Part shown: positions 45,666-55,712 of the stretch, one piece after another
Position numbering within the stretch: the first letter of the stretch is position 1
Layout of the letters: the number at the start of each line of letters is the position of its first letter
NCBI RefSeq assembly: GCF_003591035.1
Contig: NZ_QYUO01000003.1
Coordinates: forward strand, 1,116,001 to 1,180,000
DNA length: 64,000 nucleotides
Reading direction: 5' to 3'
Source of the DNA: Noviherbaspirillum saxi
GTDB taxonomy: Bacteria; Pseudomonadota; Gammaproteobacteria; Burkholderiales; Burkholderiaceae_D
Made by a program: the position numbers and the translations under genes
The notes under the pieces: model-generated
What the model was told of the DNA's origin: nothing
Seen by the model: the letters and a program-made list of their open reading frames with translations, nothing else
The model's database searches: none

Positions 45666-46646
45666 ATGAAGATCGCTGCAATTATTCTTGCCACCCTGCT
45701 TGGCGCCGTGACACTTCCCGCCGCTCAAGCCCAGCAACAGGACGCGACATCAGGCAAACCGCTGTCGCTGGTTGTGCCATTCTCGCCGGGCGGCCCCACC
45801 GATGCGATGGCGCGGTCAATCGTGAACGAACTGAAAGACATCCTCGGACAAACGGTCCTCGTCGACAATCGCGCCGGCGCAGGCGGAAACATCGGCGCAG
45901 ACTACGTGGCCCGGGCTGTGCCCGACGGGCAGACCCTCCTTTTCGGCACGTCCGGCCCGCTCGCCATCAATGCGAGCCTGTACAAGAAAATCAGCTACGA
46001 CCCGCTGCGCAGCTTCACGCCCATCATCAATCTCGGCTACCTGCCCAACGTCCTGCTGGTCCATCCAAGCATCCCTGCAAAGAACGTGCAGGAACTCGTC
46101 AACTACAGCAAGGCTAATCCTGGCAAGCTGACCTACGCATCTTCGGGTAACGGCGCCTCCTCCCATCTCGCCGGCGTCATGTTCAACAAGCTGGCGGGCA
46201 CCGACTTGCAGCACATTCCGTATAAAGGGACAGGGCCGGCCTTGAATGATCTCGTCGGCGGGCATGTATCGGCGGCCTTCACCGATGTGCTCACCGCCCT
46301 GCCCTTCATCAAGTCAGGAAAACTCCGCGTACTTGGCGTAACGACTACCGTGCCATCACGTGCACTGCCTGACGTGCCAACCGTGGCCTCCCAGGGGGTT
46401 AGCGGCTTTGACGTCAGTGTCTTTTTCGGCATCGTCGCCCCTGCCGGAACGCCGCCTGACGTGGTCGCAAAGCTGAACCGCGCATTTGCTACGGCATTGA
46501 AGCGGCCGGAACTGGCAAAGACGCTGGCGCAACAAGGACTCGAAATGCCCAGCAGCACCGACCCCGACAATCTGCGGACCTTCATGGCGAGCGAAATCGT
46601 TCGCTGGAAGGATGTCGTTAAAAGCTCGGGTGCACAACTGGATTGA
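45666..46646 (+). CDS. Bug/TctC-family periplasmic receptor
   Basis: A 326-residue receptor with a Sec signal peptide (1-22, cut after AQA) and the family patterns LVVPFSPGGPTDAMARSIV, DNRAGAGGNIGADYVA and HIPYKGTGPALNDLVGG. It probably captures the acid degraded by the CaiB and glutaryl-CoA dehydrogenase genes that follow. No TctAB pair is adjacent. GAGGAG ahead of the ATG gives a strong ribosome site. Confidence 0.94.
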   Translation: MKIAAIILATLLGAVTLPAAQAQQQDATSGKPLSLVVPFSPGGPTDAMARSIVNELKDILGQTVLVDNRAGAGGNIGADYVARAVPDGQTLLFGTSGPLAINASLYKKISYDPLRSFTPIINLGYLPNVLLVHPSIPAKNVQELVNYSKANPGKLTYASSGNGASSHLAGVMFNKLAGTDLQHIPYKGTGPALNDLVGGHVSAAFTDVLTALPFIKSGKLRVLGVTTTVPSRALPDVPTVASQGVSGFDVSVFFGIVAPAGTPPDVVAKLNRAFATALKRPELAKTLAQQGLEMPSSTDPDNLRTFMASEIVRWKDVVKSSGAQLD

Positions 46647-46651
46647 ACGAA

Positions 46652-47764
46652 ATGGAAACCATATCGGCAGGGTCCCTGCAAGGGATCAAAGTAATCGACG
46701 CTTCGCGTATCCTCGGTGGTCCCTATTGCGGCCAGATCCTTGGCGACCACGGCGCCGACGTCCTCAAGATCGAGCCGCCGCAGGGTGACGATACGCGTAC
46801 CTGGGGTCCTCCCTTTTTGAACGGAGTCGCATCCTATTACCTAGGGCTGAATAGGAACAAGCGCGGCATGCGCCTCGACCTGAGCGGTCCGGACGGGCGC
46901 GACGTTCTGCTTGAACTTCTGTCCGACGCAGATGTGCTGATAGAAAACTTCAAAACCGGCACGCTGGAAAAATGGGGCTTGGGATACGAAGCGTTGAAGG
47001 AGCGTTTCCCCCGCCTGATCCACTGTCGTGTCAGCGGCTTCGGCGCCGACGGCCCGCTTGGCGGTTTGCCCGGTTATGACGCCATGATTCAGGCCATGAG
47101 TGGGATCATGAGCATCAATGGCGAAGCGGATGGCGAGCCGCTTCGCGCCGGCCTGCCGGTAGTGGATATGGTGACGGGGCTGAATGCAGTGATAGGGATA
47201 CTGCTCGCACTGAATGAACGTGCCCGAAGCGGGAAAGGACAGTTTGTCGAGGCCGCGCTGTATGACAGCGGGCTGTCCCTGCTTCATCCGCATGCCGCAA
47301 ACTGGTTCTTGAACGACAAGACACCAAGGCGTACAGGAAATGCGCATCCCAACATCTATCCCTACGACAGTTTTCCGACCCGAACCGCGCCCATTTATCT
47401 CGCTGTCGGGAACGACCGCCAGTTCCAGATACTGTGCAGGGTATTAGGGGCACCGGAGCTTGCGTTTGAAAGTAAATTTATTGACGCCGGATCACGATCG
47501 GCGAACCGAGATCTCCTGCGCGACAAGCTAGTGACATTGCTCAAAGACTGCGACAGCGAGACCTTGATCGAACAGCTCCTGAAAGAAGGCATTCCCTGCG
47601 CCCCTATCCTCGATGTCAAGCAAGCGCTGGAGCATCCACACACAAAACATCGGGACATGCTGGTTCGTATGCCGAACGGGTATACCGGTCTGGGTTCGCC
47701 GATCAAGCTAAGTCGCACCCCGGCGACCTACCGGCTCCCTCCTCCGGACAATATTGACGACTGA
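46652..47764 (+). CDS. CaiB/BaiF family III CoA transferase
   Basis: A 370-residue family III CoA transferase with the opening [20 protein letters not shown] and [12 protein letters not shown]. The likely catalytic Asp is in [12 protein letters not shown], and [12 protein letters not shown] is also present. A TTG at 46643 overlapping the Bug gene stop is an alternative start. Next to glutaryl-CoA dehydrogenase it may act as succinyl-CoA:glutarate CoA transferase, as the human homologue C7orf10/SUGCT does. That role is inferred from context. Confidence 0.92.
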   Translation: METISAGSLQGIKVIDASRILGGPYCGQILGDHGADVLKIEPPQGDDTRTWGPPFLNGVASYYLGLNRNKRGMRLDLSGPDGRDVLLELLSDADVLIENFKTGTLEKWGLGYEALKERFPRLIHCRVSGFGADGPLGGLPGYDAMIQAMSGIMSINGEADGEPLRAGLPVVDMVTGLNAVIGILLALNERARSGKGQFVEAALYDSGLSLLHPHAANWFLNDKTPRRTGNAHPNIYPYDSFPTRTAPIYLAVGNDRQFQILCRVLGAPELAFESKFIDAGSRSANRDLLRDKLVTLLKDCDSETLIEQLLKEGIPCAPILDVKQALEHPHTKHRDMLVRMPNGYTGLGSPIKLSRTPATYRLPPPDNIDD

Positions 47765-47798
47765 AGTAGTGCCACCGCAAATCCAACGAAGGATAACA

Positions 47799-48986
47799 AT
47801 GAGCCTCCAGAACAACAAAGTGCAATTCCATTGGGACGATCCGCTGCTGCTGGACCAGCAGTTGAACAATGACGAGCGCATGGTGCGCGATGCCGCCGCA
47901 GCCTACTGCCAGGACAAGCTGCAGCCGCGCGTGCTCGAAGCCTTCCGTCATGAAAAAACCGATCCGGCCATCTTCCGCGAAATGGGCGAACTCGGCTTGC
48001 TCGGCCCCACCATTCCCGAGCAATACGGCGGTCCCGGCCTGAACTACGTGTCCTACGGCTTGATCGCGCGCGAAGTCGAACGCGTCGATTCCGGCTACCG
48101 CTCGATGATGAGCGTGCAATCGTCACTGGTGATGGTGCCGATCTTTGAATTCGGCAATGAGCAGACCAAGGAGAAATACCTGCCCAAGCTGGCGACCGGC
48201 GAATGGATAGGCTGCTTCGGCCTGACCGAACCCGATCATGGCTCCGATCCGGGTTCCATGGTCACGCGGGCGAAGAAGGTCAATGGCGGCTATAACCTCT
48301 CCGGCAGCAAGATGTGGATTTCCAATTCCCCGATCGCCGATGTGTTCGTGGTCTGGGCCAAGGATGATGAAGGTGCGATTCGCGGCTTCGTATTGGAAAA
48401 AGGCTGGAAGGGATTGTCGGCGCCCAAGATCGAAGGCAAGTTTGGCTTGCGTGCGTCGATCACTGGCGAAATCGTGATGGATGACGTGTTCTGTCCGGAA
48501 GAAAACGCGTTTCCGGAAGTGCGTGGACTAAAGGGACCGTTCACCTGCCTCAATTCTGCCCGTTACGGCATTGCCTGGGGTGCCTTGGGTGCAGCCGAAG
48601 CCTGCTGGCATACCGCACGCCAGTACGTGCTGGACCGCAAGCAGTTCGGCAAGCCGCTGGCAGCCAACCAGCTGATCCAGAAAAAGCTGGCCGACATGCA
48701 AACCGAAATCACGATGGGTTTGCAGGGTTGTCTGCGGCTGGGGCGGATGAAGGATGAAGGCACGGCGGCGGTGGCGATCACCTCGATGATGAAGCGCAAT
48801 TCCTGCGGCAAGGCCTTGGACGTGGCGCGGATGGCGCGCGACATGCTGGGCGGGAATGGCATTTCCGACGAGTTCGGTGTGATCCGGCATATGGTGAATC
48901 TGGAAGTGGTGAACACCTATGAAGGCACGCATGACATTCATGCACTGATCCTGGGGCGCGAACAGACCGGTATCGCCGCATTCTAA
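47799..48986 (+). CDS. gcdH: glutaryl-CoA dehydrogenase
   Basis: A 395-residue decarboxylating acyl-CoA dehydrogenase. The C-terminal active-site segment [19 protein letters not shown] holds the catalytic Glu and is close to that of known glutaryl-CoA dehydrogenases. [17 protein letters not shown] and [20 protein letters not shown] are also characteristic. It turns glutaryl-CoA into crotonyl-CoA, CO2 and reduced ETF. The ATG at 47799 after AAGGATAACA is preferred over a longer frame from 47754. It closes the LysR-controlled set, which suggests glutarate breakdown. Confidence 0.95.
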   Translation: MSLQNNKVQFHWDDPLLLDQQLNNDERMVRDAAAAYCQDKLQPRVLEAFRHEKTDPAIFREMGELGLLGPTIPEQYGGPGLNYVSYGLIAREVERVDSGYRSMMSVQSSLVMVPIFEFGNEQTKEKYLPKLATGEWIGCFGLTEPDHGSDPGSMVTRAKKVNGGYNLSGSKMWISNSPIADVFVVWAKDDEGAIRGFVLEKGWKGLSAPKIEGKFGLRASITGEIVMDDVFCPEENAFPEVRGLKGPFTCLNSARYGIAWGALGAAEACWHTARQYVLDRKQFGKPLAANQLIQKKLADMQTEITMGLQGCLRLGRMKDEGTAAVAITSMMKRNSCGKALDVARMARDMLGGNGISDEFGVIRHMVNLEVVNTYEGTHDIHALILGREQTGIAAF

Positions 48987-49221
48987 CGGTCGATTGTTAA
49001 AGTCCGATATATAGGTTGATGCCACCGGCAGCAATAAGGAATTCAAACAAAGCTGGGAGTTCGCGCAGTGGGGACTGGGCGGAGCAAGCACTCGAACTTC
49101 GGCGGTTTCATGCCTCCAGTCAGACGACCTTCCGGCGTTTACGGCATCACGTGCAGCGGGTGTCTACTACGGACATAGAATTACATGCATGTTTACTGAG
49201 AAATCTCTTTCAACAAGTACT

Positions 49222-49554
49222 TCATGTTGTCTCTTTAGACGCCTTTGGCCATTCACAGAAGTATTCACAGCATCTCCGCCGCATATAGCGGTGAAGTGAT
49301 GCGCAATACCATCTACCTCCGGTCGGTGATCCAATTCCTTCACGGTTCAGCTTCCAGGCTATCTTGGTATACGACTCTCCTTGTAACCGCATTGCAAGGA
49401 CTGATTCGACGAATGTCTCATCCTTCAATCGTTGAGGAACAGATACGACACCCACTGTTCTTGACGGATCGTATCGCCGAATTCGGCCAGATGAAGTTCG
49501 CATTGCCGATTGCAGGCGGTTTAGCTCGTCGTGTAAATGCGATTCGGTCTTCAT
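49222..49554 (-). CDS. recombinase-like short protein
   Basis: A ~110-residue basic protein (a longer start at 49617 is possible). The C-terminal half, VLAMRLQGESYTKIAWKLNR then EGIGSPTGGRWYCASLHRYM, matches the helical domain found after the catalytic part of large serine recombinases (usual pattern: G-x-S/T-x-x-x-IA-x-x-LN-x-x-G). No catalytic Ser domain is present. It may be a small DNA-binding protein or a fragment of a larger integrase. The gaps on either side (48987-49221, 49618-49837) hold nothing clear. Confidence 0.5.
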   Translation of the reverse strand: MKTESHLHDELNRLQSAMRTSSGRIRRYDPSRTVGVVSVPQRLKDETFVESVLAMRLQGESYTKIAWKLNREGIGSPTGGRWYCASLHRYMRRRCCEYFCEWPKASKETT

Positions 49555-49837
49555 TTGAGCACAGCAGTAGGATCTAAAAAGCAGTTCCGCTTTAGGCTTA
49601 ATGCACCTTGACGGCATGAAGCGCTTCGTGCCGACGACGTAAATTTCGTGTTTTTATTCAAAGTTTATAGCGGGATGGTACATGCGGAATTACGATCAAA
49701 GCTCGAAAAGCGAAAGCTGAAACTTGCTCCGCGTATAGCTCCGACCGCTCTGGCAGCCCGCGCCGTTGCTTACGGCACGGACCACAAGCACATGGCTACC
49801 TACTGTGTACCAAGTACGCTAGGCAGCGACTTGACCA

Positions 49838-50803
49838 TCACTCAATGTTGATCTTCGCGTCTTTAACCAGACGGCCCAACTTCACGTTTTCGGCCTTTAC
49901 GTGCGATGCCAATTCTTCAGGCGTAGAGCCCTGAATGACAAATCCCTGATCTGTAAGCGCCTTTGAAACTGACTCGCTCTTCATAGCAATGGCTACTTCT
50001 TTTTGGATTTTTTGCGCGAGCGGGGCGGGCAGGCCTGTCGGCGCGAACAGGCCGTACCATGAGGTCACTTCAAATCCGGGCAACCCCGACTCTGCTACCG
50101 TAGGCACTTCTGGCATCTGCGGGATCCGTTTTGCACTTGTCACGGCAAGCGCTTTCAACTTTCCGGATTTGATGTGTGGCAGCGAGGAAGGTAAAGCGTC
50201 AATCGTCGAACTCACATGTCCTCCTATCACATCAGCCAGAGCGGGACCAGTTCCTTTGTAGGGAACTATCGGAATGCTGATTTTCGCATCGCGCTTGATT
50301 GCCTCCTGCGCGAGATGGCCTGGGGAGCCCAATGCGGCAGTGCTGAAGGTAAACTTGCTCGAGTCAGTTTTTGCAGCCGAGAGAAATTCGGCTAAGTTCT
50401 TGTATGGCAGGTTCGGATTTGCCGTCATAATCATCGGCACTGAGCCAAGATTTGAGATTGGAGTGAAGTCCTTCTCCACCGTGTACGGCACATTCTTCAG
50501 CAGCATTGGGGTAACCAGAAACGTAGATGTCTGGATCAGAAGCGTGTACCCGTCCGCCGGCGATCGATATACGGAGGTGCTGCCGATTACGCCGTTGGCT
50601 CCTGGACGGTTGTCCACAATTACCTGCTGCCCGAACTGGGTTGACAATCTCTGTGCTAGCAGCCTTGCGATCGTGTCCACAGTGCCGCCGGGTGCGTATG
50701 GAACAACAATGCGTACGATTCGGTCCGGGAATGTCTCAGCTGATGTAACGCTAGCCGACACCGCTAGAAGCACGCCAATAAATGCTCGTTTCAAGAGTTT
50801 CAT
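49838..50803 (-). CDS. Bug/TctC-family periplasmic receptor
   Basis: A 321-residue receptor. The ATG at 50803, with AAGGCGGAG just ahead and a clean signal peptide (1-22, cut after TSA), is preferred over a start at 50839. Family patterns are RIVVPYAPGGTVDTIARLL, VDNRPGANGVIGST and VPYKGTGPALADVIGG. It stands alone between a recombinase-like fragment and a receiver-like gene, so it is an orphan receptor that would need a permease encoded elsewhere. Confidence 0.93.
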   Translation of the reverse strand: MKLLKRAFIGVLLAVSASVTSAETFPDRIVRIVVPYAPGGTVDTIARLLAQRLSTQFGQQVIVDNRPGANGVIGSTSVYRSPADGYTLLIQTSTFLVTPMLLKNVPYTVEKDFTPISNLGSVPMIMTANPNLPYKNLAEFLSAAKTDSSKFTFSTAALGSPGHLAQEAIKRDAKISIPIVPYKGTGPALADVIGGHVSSTIDALPSSLPHIKSGKLKALAVTSAKRIPQMPEVPTVAESGLPGFEVTSWYGLFAPTGLPAPLAQKIQKEVAIAMKSESVSKALTDQGFVIQGSTPEELASHVKAENVKLGRLVKDAKINIE

Positions 50804-50910
50804 GTTCTCCGCCTTATAAAAATGACCAACTTTTATCAAAATCTACTGCCCGTTAAACCGAAATACTATTTTTCATTGATGGGTTGTTTCACCAAGTCTT
50901 ATTCCCTACG

Positions 50911-51360
50911 CTAGCAGCGAGGGCAACTCGCTCGCTGAGGGAATAGAGCTGCGAGAGCTTTTACATCGTTATATTGAAATGCCCAAGGAATTACCTCCAC
51001 TAATCTGACTGCATCGTACACAACATGATTGGCGCAAATATCTTCGTTGAGGACCACGCTATTCTTGGTCATTACCAAATATCGTCCTGACAGCTCTGAC
51101 GTTTCGTCGAGTGGGAAGCCTCGATCACGGTGGACGATAGATGCATTGATCAATGCAATCTCCCATTCCCCACGCAAATCGTTCAGGTCTATTTCCTTTA
51201 ACGATGGTTGGGCTGAAACATTTGAAAAGCCCAAGGACTTGAAGACGCCCGTTAGCAATCTGATCTGAAAATCATCCTCTTCCACGATGAGTAACCTATA
51301 GGGCGCTGGGCTATCTGATTGCAGAAGAGGATTGTTATCACAGGTGTTCATGGATTTCAT
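50911..51360 (-). CDS. degenerate response-regulator receiver protein
   Basis: A 149-residue single-domain protein. The first strand and acidic pocket resemble a CheY-type receiver (YRLLIVEEDDFQIRLLTGVF, with Glu27-Asp30). The phosphorylation Asp at the end of strand 3 is replaced by Asn72 (IALINASIV), and the conserved Lys near the C-terminus is not evident. It cannot be phosphorylated in the usual way, and may work by protein binding. It lies between an orphan receptor gene and the PEP carboxylase gene on the same strand. Confidence 0.65.
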   Translation of the reverse strand: MKSMNTCDNNPLLQSDSPAPYRLLIVEEDDFQIRLLTGVFKSLGFSNVSAQPSLKEIDLNDLRGEWEIALINASIVHRDRGFPLDETSELSGRYLVMTKNSVVLNEDICANHVVYDAVRLVEVIPWAFQYNDVKALAALFPQRASCPRC

Positions 51361-51383
51361 TCCTCACACCCTTCCTATGAAGC

Positions 51384-51421
51384 GCGGTCAGCGCGTAGGT
51401 CGGTTCGCATCGCTTGACCGC
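51384..51421. terminator. inverted repeat just after ppc
   Basis: GCGGTCA (51384-51390) and TGACCGC (51415-51421) form a perfect 7-base stem immediately after the ppc stop codon, extended by GCG/CGC with one bulged base. No strong T-run follows in the ppc direction, so it is a possible but not typical terminator. Confidence 0.35.
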
Positions 51422-51427
51422 TTTCCA

Positions 51428-54160
51428 TCATCCACTGTTACGAAGGCCTGCCGCGACGCCGTTAATCGACAGCAGGAGATTGCGCCTGAGCCGATCGTCC
51501 GTCGAGTCGTTACGGAATCGCTTCAACGTATCAACCTGTAGCTGGTTCAGCATCCCCAGATAGACGCTACGCGGCGTTACACGCGTAGCGTGCTGGTCCT
51601 TCTCTACTCCCTTGATCACTTGAACCGCATGAACGGTACGATGGTACTCCTCAGCGACGCTCGCGAAGATCCGATCTCGGGTCAGCTGATCTTCAAGCAG
51701 ACATGCGTACTTGTACACAATGGAGAGGTCAGTTTGTGCCAAAGCGGCCTCTACATTGGAGATAAGTCCTGCGAAAAACTCCCACTTACCGAACATTTCC
51801 TGCAATGTGCTTTCCCCTACTCCGGGAGTCTCATCCAAAAGTGCGCGTACAGCACTTCCGAGTCCATACCAGCCGGGTAGCATCGCACGGCATTGTGACC
51901 AGCTCAATACCCAAGGAATGGCGCGTAGATCCTCTATGTTACGGCTTGACTTTCTCGATGCCGGACGGCTACCCACATTCAGATTGGCGATCTCCGATAC
52001 AACCGTGGACTCCCAGAAGTACCGGTCGAATCCCGGTGTCTCATAAACCAGAGAGCGATACGCGGCCATCGCACTTTTCGACAAGGCTTGCATAGTCAAA
52101 ATGTACCGATTGTCTACTGCCGAACCGGCCGAAGTAGTCAGGCTCGCCTTGAGCGTGCCGGCAACCAGGCTTTCAAGCGTTCGCAGGGTCGCCTGCTGAC
52201 TGCCATATTTAGCTTCAATTACTTCACCCTGTTCGGTTAGACGAATGGAGCCACGTACGGCGCCTGACGGCTGCGTCGATATAGCGCGAAAGCTCGGGCC
52301 ACCACCACGTCCGATTGAGCCGCCACGCCCATGGAAAAATCGCAGGGGAATCTGGTGCGCGTCGCACACCTCAATCAGGGCAACCTCAGCTTGATACAGC
52401 TCCCAGTTTGATGTCAAAAAACCGCCGTCTTTATTGCTGTCCGAATAGCCAAGCATGATCTCGATCCCTTGTCCTCTACGGTCGAGAAGCTGCCGATATT
52501 CGTTATTGGAAAGTAAATTGTCAATGACCGTGGAAGCACGCTGCAAGTCGAGAATTGTTTCGAACAGGGGAACAATATTCAATGCCAATTCACCGGTTAC
52601 GGGATTGAGCAATCCTGTCTCCTTCAGGAGCAGTGCGACTTCCAAGACGTCCGACGCTTCACTGGCCTTGGAGATGATGTAATTCTGAACTGCGTCCTTG
52701 CCAAAGCGTAGCTGCGATTGGCAGGCAGTATGGAAGATGGCAAGTTCGTCCTGCGTTTTCTGCGAATAGTCTGCGTATCGACTAAGAAGTGGGCGCTGAT
52801 ACATGAGCTCGCGAGACAAAAATTGTACTCTCTGGGACTCATCCAAGGATAGGTAATCAGTCTCTGGTGCTGCACGCTCCAGTAATTCCGCCACGACCCG
52901 CTCATGGACATCCGAGTTTTGGCGTAAATCTATGGGTGCAAGATGAAAGCCAAAAACACTTACCGCGCGTCTTAGGTTACGTAGCCTTCCTTCTGTGAGA
53001 AGCGAAGACCCACAATGCAATAACGATTGGTGGATAATATCTAGATCTGAAGAGAGTGCTTGCGCCGTTGGGTAAGCGATTGCAGCGGGCTTCGCCTGGA
53101 CAGTGGACGGTTTGAGTAGCGAAGCACGTGTCTGCTCTAAACGAAGCTTGATACCGATCAGCGCCCGACGGTAGGTCTCATCGTTGTGGTGCGGAGAGCG
53201 ATCGCCAGAGCGATTGGCAAGATCAAGCAACGCATCTGTGTGTCCAACTAACCAGTCTGCAAGCGACATTTCTGCAATCAGCTTTGAAAGCTGAGCTACG
53301 TAATAATCGAGCGCGCAACCACTGTGAATTACAAAGGCAGACTCAAGAACCTCCGCGGTGACAAAAGGGTTGCCGTCACGATCGCCGCCGATCCAGCTAC
53401 CAAACTTGAGGAAGCTTGGCAGTTTATCTACCCAGGACTCATCCCCAACCGCGAGCGCATCTTCAAGACGTTCGTAAAATGCAGGCACTGCATCCAGAAG
53501 ATGCTTTTCAAAATAGGCTACGCCGTTCTGTATTTCATCGACAACAGATAGCTTGTTAGTGCGAAGGATCCGGGTTTGCCATAACCCCAACAAAGCGCGA
53601 CACAAAGCCCTTTCACAATCAGTTGGCGTCGTGCCAACGGCGAGTTCGTATTGCCTGCGGTCCAGCAACGCCACGATCTCTTCCTGCTTGTTAAGAACAC
53701 TCCGGCGCCGCACTTCCGTAGGGTGAGCCGTAAAGACAGGGCTGATTAAGGCATTGTCCAATGCACGATGCAGAGTTGCGTCGTTCGATCCATCATCTGA
53801 AATCGACTTCAAAACATGAGACAAACTATCCAGTGCTGCTTCGGATGTCGCATCGTCACTGCGGCGCTCCAATTTTAACGAAGCACGATCCTCAGTGATA
53901 TTCGCTAAAAGCAACAGATAACTTAACGCTCTTAATACTGGCGCGCGTTCTTCATCTGTTAACTGCTCCAGTGTGGCCACCTCGTCCGCGATCAGGTGAT
54001 CGTCCTCTGAGCTGGTGCTCCCCCCTGAAAGCGCGTGGAGACTTGAGATCGCCACGTAGAGCTTGTCGCTCACGTTTTCGCGGATAATGTCGTTGAATAA
54101 CTCGGCCAGAAGCTGCGCTTCACTTCGTACATGGGTTATAGCGATGTCGTCGTTTTTCAT
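51428..54160 (-). CDS. ppc: phosphoenolpyruvate carboxylase
   Basis: A full 910-residue PEP carboxylase, which adds bicarbonate to PEP to give oxaloacetate and refills the TCA cycle. Catalytic and binding motifs are intact: His146 in VFTAHPTEVRRRSVL, GYSDSNKDGGFLTSNWELYQ, the flexible glycine loop FHGRGGSIGRGGGP, and QGEVIEAKYG. The C-terminus reads NGVAAGLRNSG, the family ending with NG near the last residue (allosteric aspartate site region). Glycerate 2-kinase lies 84 bases upstream on the same strand, so both may be expressed together. Confidence 0.97.
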   Translation of the reverse strand: MKNDDIAITHVRSEAQLLAELFNDIIRENVSDKLYVAISSLHALSGGSTSSEDDHLIADEVATLEQLTDEERAPVLRALSYLLLLANITEDRASLKLERRSDDATSEAALDSLSHVLKSISDDGSNDATLHRALDNALISPVFTAHPTEVRRRSVLNKQEEIVALLDRRQYELAVGTTPTDCERALCRALLGLWQTRILRTNKLSVVDEIQNGVAYFEKHLLDAVPAFYERLEDALAVGDESWVDKLPSFLKFGSWIGGDRDGNPFVTAEVLESAFVIHSGCALDYYVAQLSKLIAEMSLADWLVGHTDALLDLANRSGDRSPHHNDETYRRALIGIKLRLEQTRASLLKPSTVQAKPAAIAYPTAQALSSDLDIIHQSLLHCGSSLLTEGRLRNLRRAVSVFGFHLAPIDLRQNSDVHERVVAELLERAAPETDYLSLDESQRVQFLSRELMYQRPLLSRYADYSQKTQDELAIFHTACQSQLRFGKDAVQNYIISKASEASDVLEVALLLKETGLLNPVTGELALNIVPLFETILDLQRASTVIDNLLSNNEYRQLLDRRGQGIEIMLGYSDSNKDGGFLTSNWELYQAEVALIEVCDAHQIPLRFFHGRGGSIGRGGGPSFRAISTQPSGAVRGSIRLTEQGEVIEAKYGSQQATLRTLESLVAGTLKASLTTSAGSAVDNRYILTMQALSKSAMAAYRSLVYETPGFDRYFWESTVVSEIANLNVGSRPASRKSSRNIEDLRAIPWVLSWSQCRAMLPGWYGLGSAVRALLDETPGVGESTLQEMFGKWEFFAGLISNVEAALAQTDLSIVYKYACLLEDQLTRDRIFASVAEEYHRTVHAVQVIKGVEKDQHATRVTPRSVYLGMLNQLQVDTLKRFRNDSTDDRLRRNLLLSINGVAAGLRNSG

Positions 54161-54244
54161 ATTGCTCGTTGTTGTGGCGCATAGGCTAGCAGAACTTCGA
54201 AATGTGCCTGCCCTGTCGTTGGTAGTCTCGCGTGAGTAACCGAT

Positions 54245-55648
54245 TCAGGTACGGCGACGAGGGTGCTCAGCGTTATCACTCAGTCCACGGTGTTCGCCAA
54301 GCGAATCCAGAATCTGCCTTCCCGCCTTATCGTCGGCATTGGTATCAGTGATCAGAATGGCGCGAAAGTCGTTGACATTCGTTTTTGTAGGCCCGGTAAA
54401 CACCGTGTCACCAAGTCGTGCAAAAAAACTATAAGCATCATTTTCCCCAAGAAAAGTGCTAGCGTCCTTGCCTAGTTCACTCGCTCTACGAAGGGTGTCC
54501 GGCTCTGCGATCGCACCGGCGATGGCTTCCGTCCCATCAATGCCGTCTGTATCGGCTGCCAGGGCATAAACACCTGGCATACCATCGAGTTCGATCGCCA
54601 GCGCAAGGAGAAACTCGACGTTGCGCCCGCCACGCCCGCCACCTTTGACGGTCACCGTGGTTTCTCCGCCAGAGAGTATGACGTAAGGTCTCTTTACGCT
54701 GTCCTTGGCGGCTATTTCTCGGACCATATCTGCGTGTTCGCGCGCCACCGTCGAGGCTTCTCCTTCAATCGCGCCGCCCAGTACCAACGGCAGTACGCCC
54801 GCGCGGTCGGCTGCCTGGGCAGCGCCCCTCAAAGCGTCCATGGCAGTACCGATCACCATCGTCCGGTTACGCGCCAGCCCTTTATCATCGGGTTTGGGCG
54901 CTCGGGTCGTCTCGTTGAACAGCGCGGCCATGACGTTGGGTGACACGTTAATCTTGTACTTTTCGAGGATCTGCGCCGCCTGCTCCGAGGTGCTCCAGTC
55001 TGGGAACGTAGGACCCGAAGCTACAACGGAAGGATCATCGCCGGGCACATCGGAGATTACCAGGGTCACAACAGGAGCCGGATAACAGGCGAGCGCGAGG
55101 CGGCCGCCCTTGACGGCAGACAGATGTCGACGCACACAGTTCATTTCAGAGATCGAGGCGCCTGACTTCAAAAGGTCGCGATTTAGCTGGCGTTTATCTT
55201 CAACAGTAATGCCATCGATCGGTAACGAAAGCAATGCGGACCCCCCGCCTGATATCAGACAGATCACAAGGTCGTCTTCTGTCAGGTTTGATACAAGGTT
55301 AAGCATACGCTTAGCGACCTCGTTGCCGGCTTCATCTGGTACTGGATGAGCCGCCTGGACCACCTCGATCTGGCTGCAGTCCTCTTCATGCCCGTAACGG
55401 GTCACTACAAGACCCGACAAGTCCGCAGTCCAATTTCTTTCGACAGCGAGCGCCATCCGAGCCGACGCCTTGCCAGCACCAATTACTACCGTACGTCCCT
55501 TGGGAACAGAAGGTAAGTGAGGGGGCACCAAATTGAGTGGGTCCACCGCCTTCAATGACGTGAGAAACAGACCGCGCAAGAACGCGGAATATAATTTATC
55601 TGTAACCTCAGGAGTATCTACGTTAGTAACTTTATCGAGCATATCCAT
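54245..55648 (-). CDS. gckA: glycerate 2-kinase (MOFRL family)
   Basis: A 467-residue kinase of the DUF4147/MOFRL type, which phosphorylates D-glycerate to 2-phosphoglycerate. The N-terminal DUF4147 domain has VVIGAGKASARMALAVER and CLISGGGSALLSLP. The C-terminal MOFRL domain has VILSGGETTVTVKGGGRGGR and ALAADTDGIDGTEAIAGA. Length is typical. With PEP carboxylase encoded next, 2-phosphoglycerate can flow through PEP to oxaloacetate, as expected for growth on glycerate, glyoxylate or tartrate-like acids. Confidence 0.93.
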   Translation of the reverse strand: MDMLDKVTNVDTPEVTDKLYSAFLRGLFLTSLKAVDPLNLVPPHLPSVPKGRTVVIGAGKASARMALAVERNWTADLSGLVVTRYGHEEDCSQIEVVQAAHPVPDEAGNEVAKRMLNLVSNLTEDDLVICLISGGGSALLSLPIDGITVEDKRQLNRDLLKSGASISEMNCVRRHLSAVKGGRLALACYPAPVVTLVISDVPGDDPSVVASGPTFPDWSTSEQAAQILEKYKINVSPNVMAALFNETTRAPKPDDKGLARNRTMVIGTAMDALRGAAQAADRAGVLPLVLGGAIEGEASTVAREHADMVREIAAKDSVKRPYVILSGGETTVTVKGGGRGGRNVEFLLALAIELDGMPGVYALAADTDGIDGTEAIAGAIAEPDTLRRASELGKDASTFLGENDAYSFFARLGDTVFTGPTKTNVNDFRAILITDTNADDKAGRQILDSLGEHRGLSDNAEHPRRRT

Positions 55649-55712
55649 GTAATCCGGAAGTTCATCTCTCGCGAGCAGGCTAGGGCCATCACCTTTGCCT
55701 GCTCTTGCCTAT

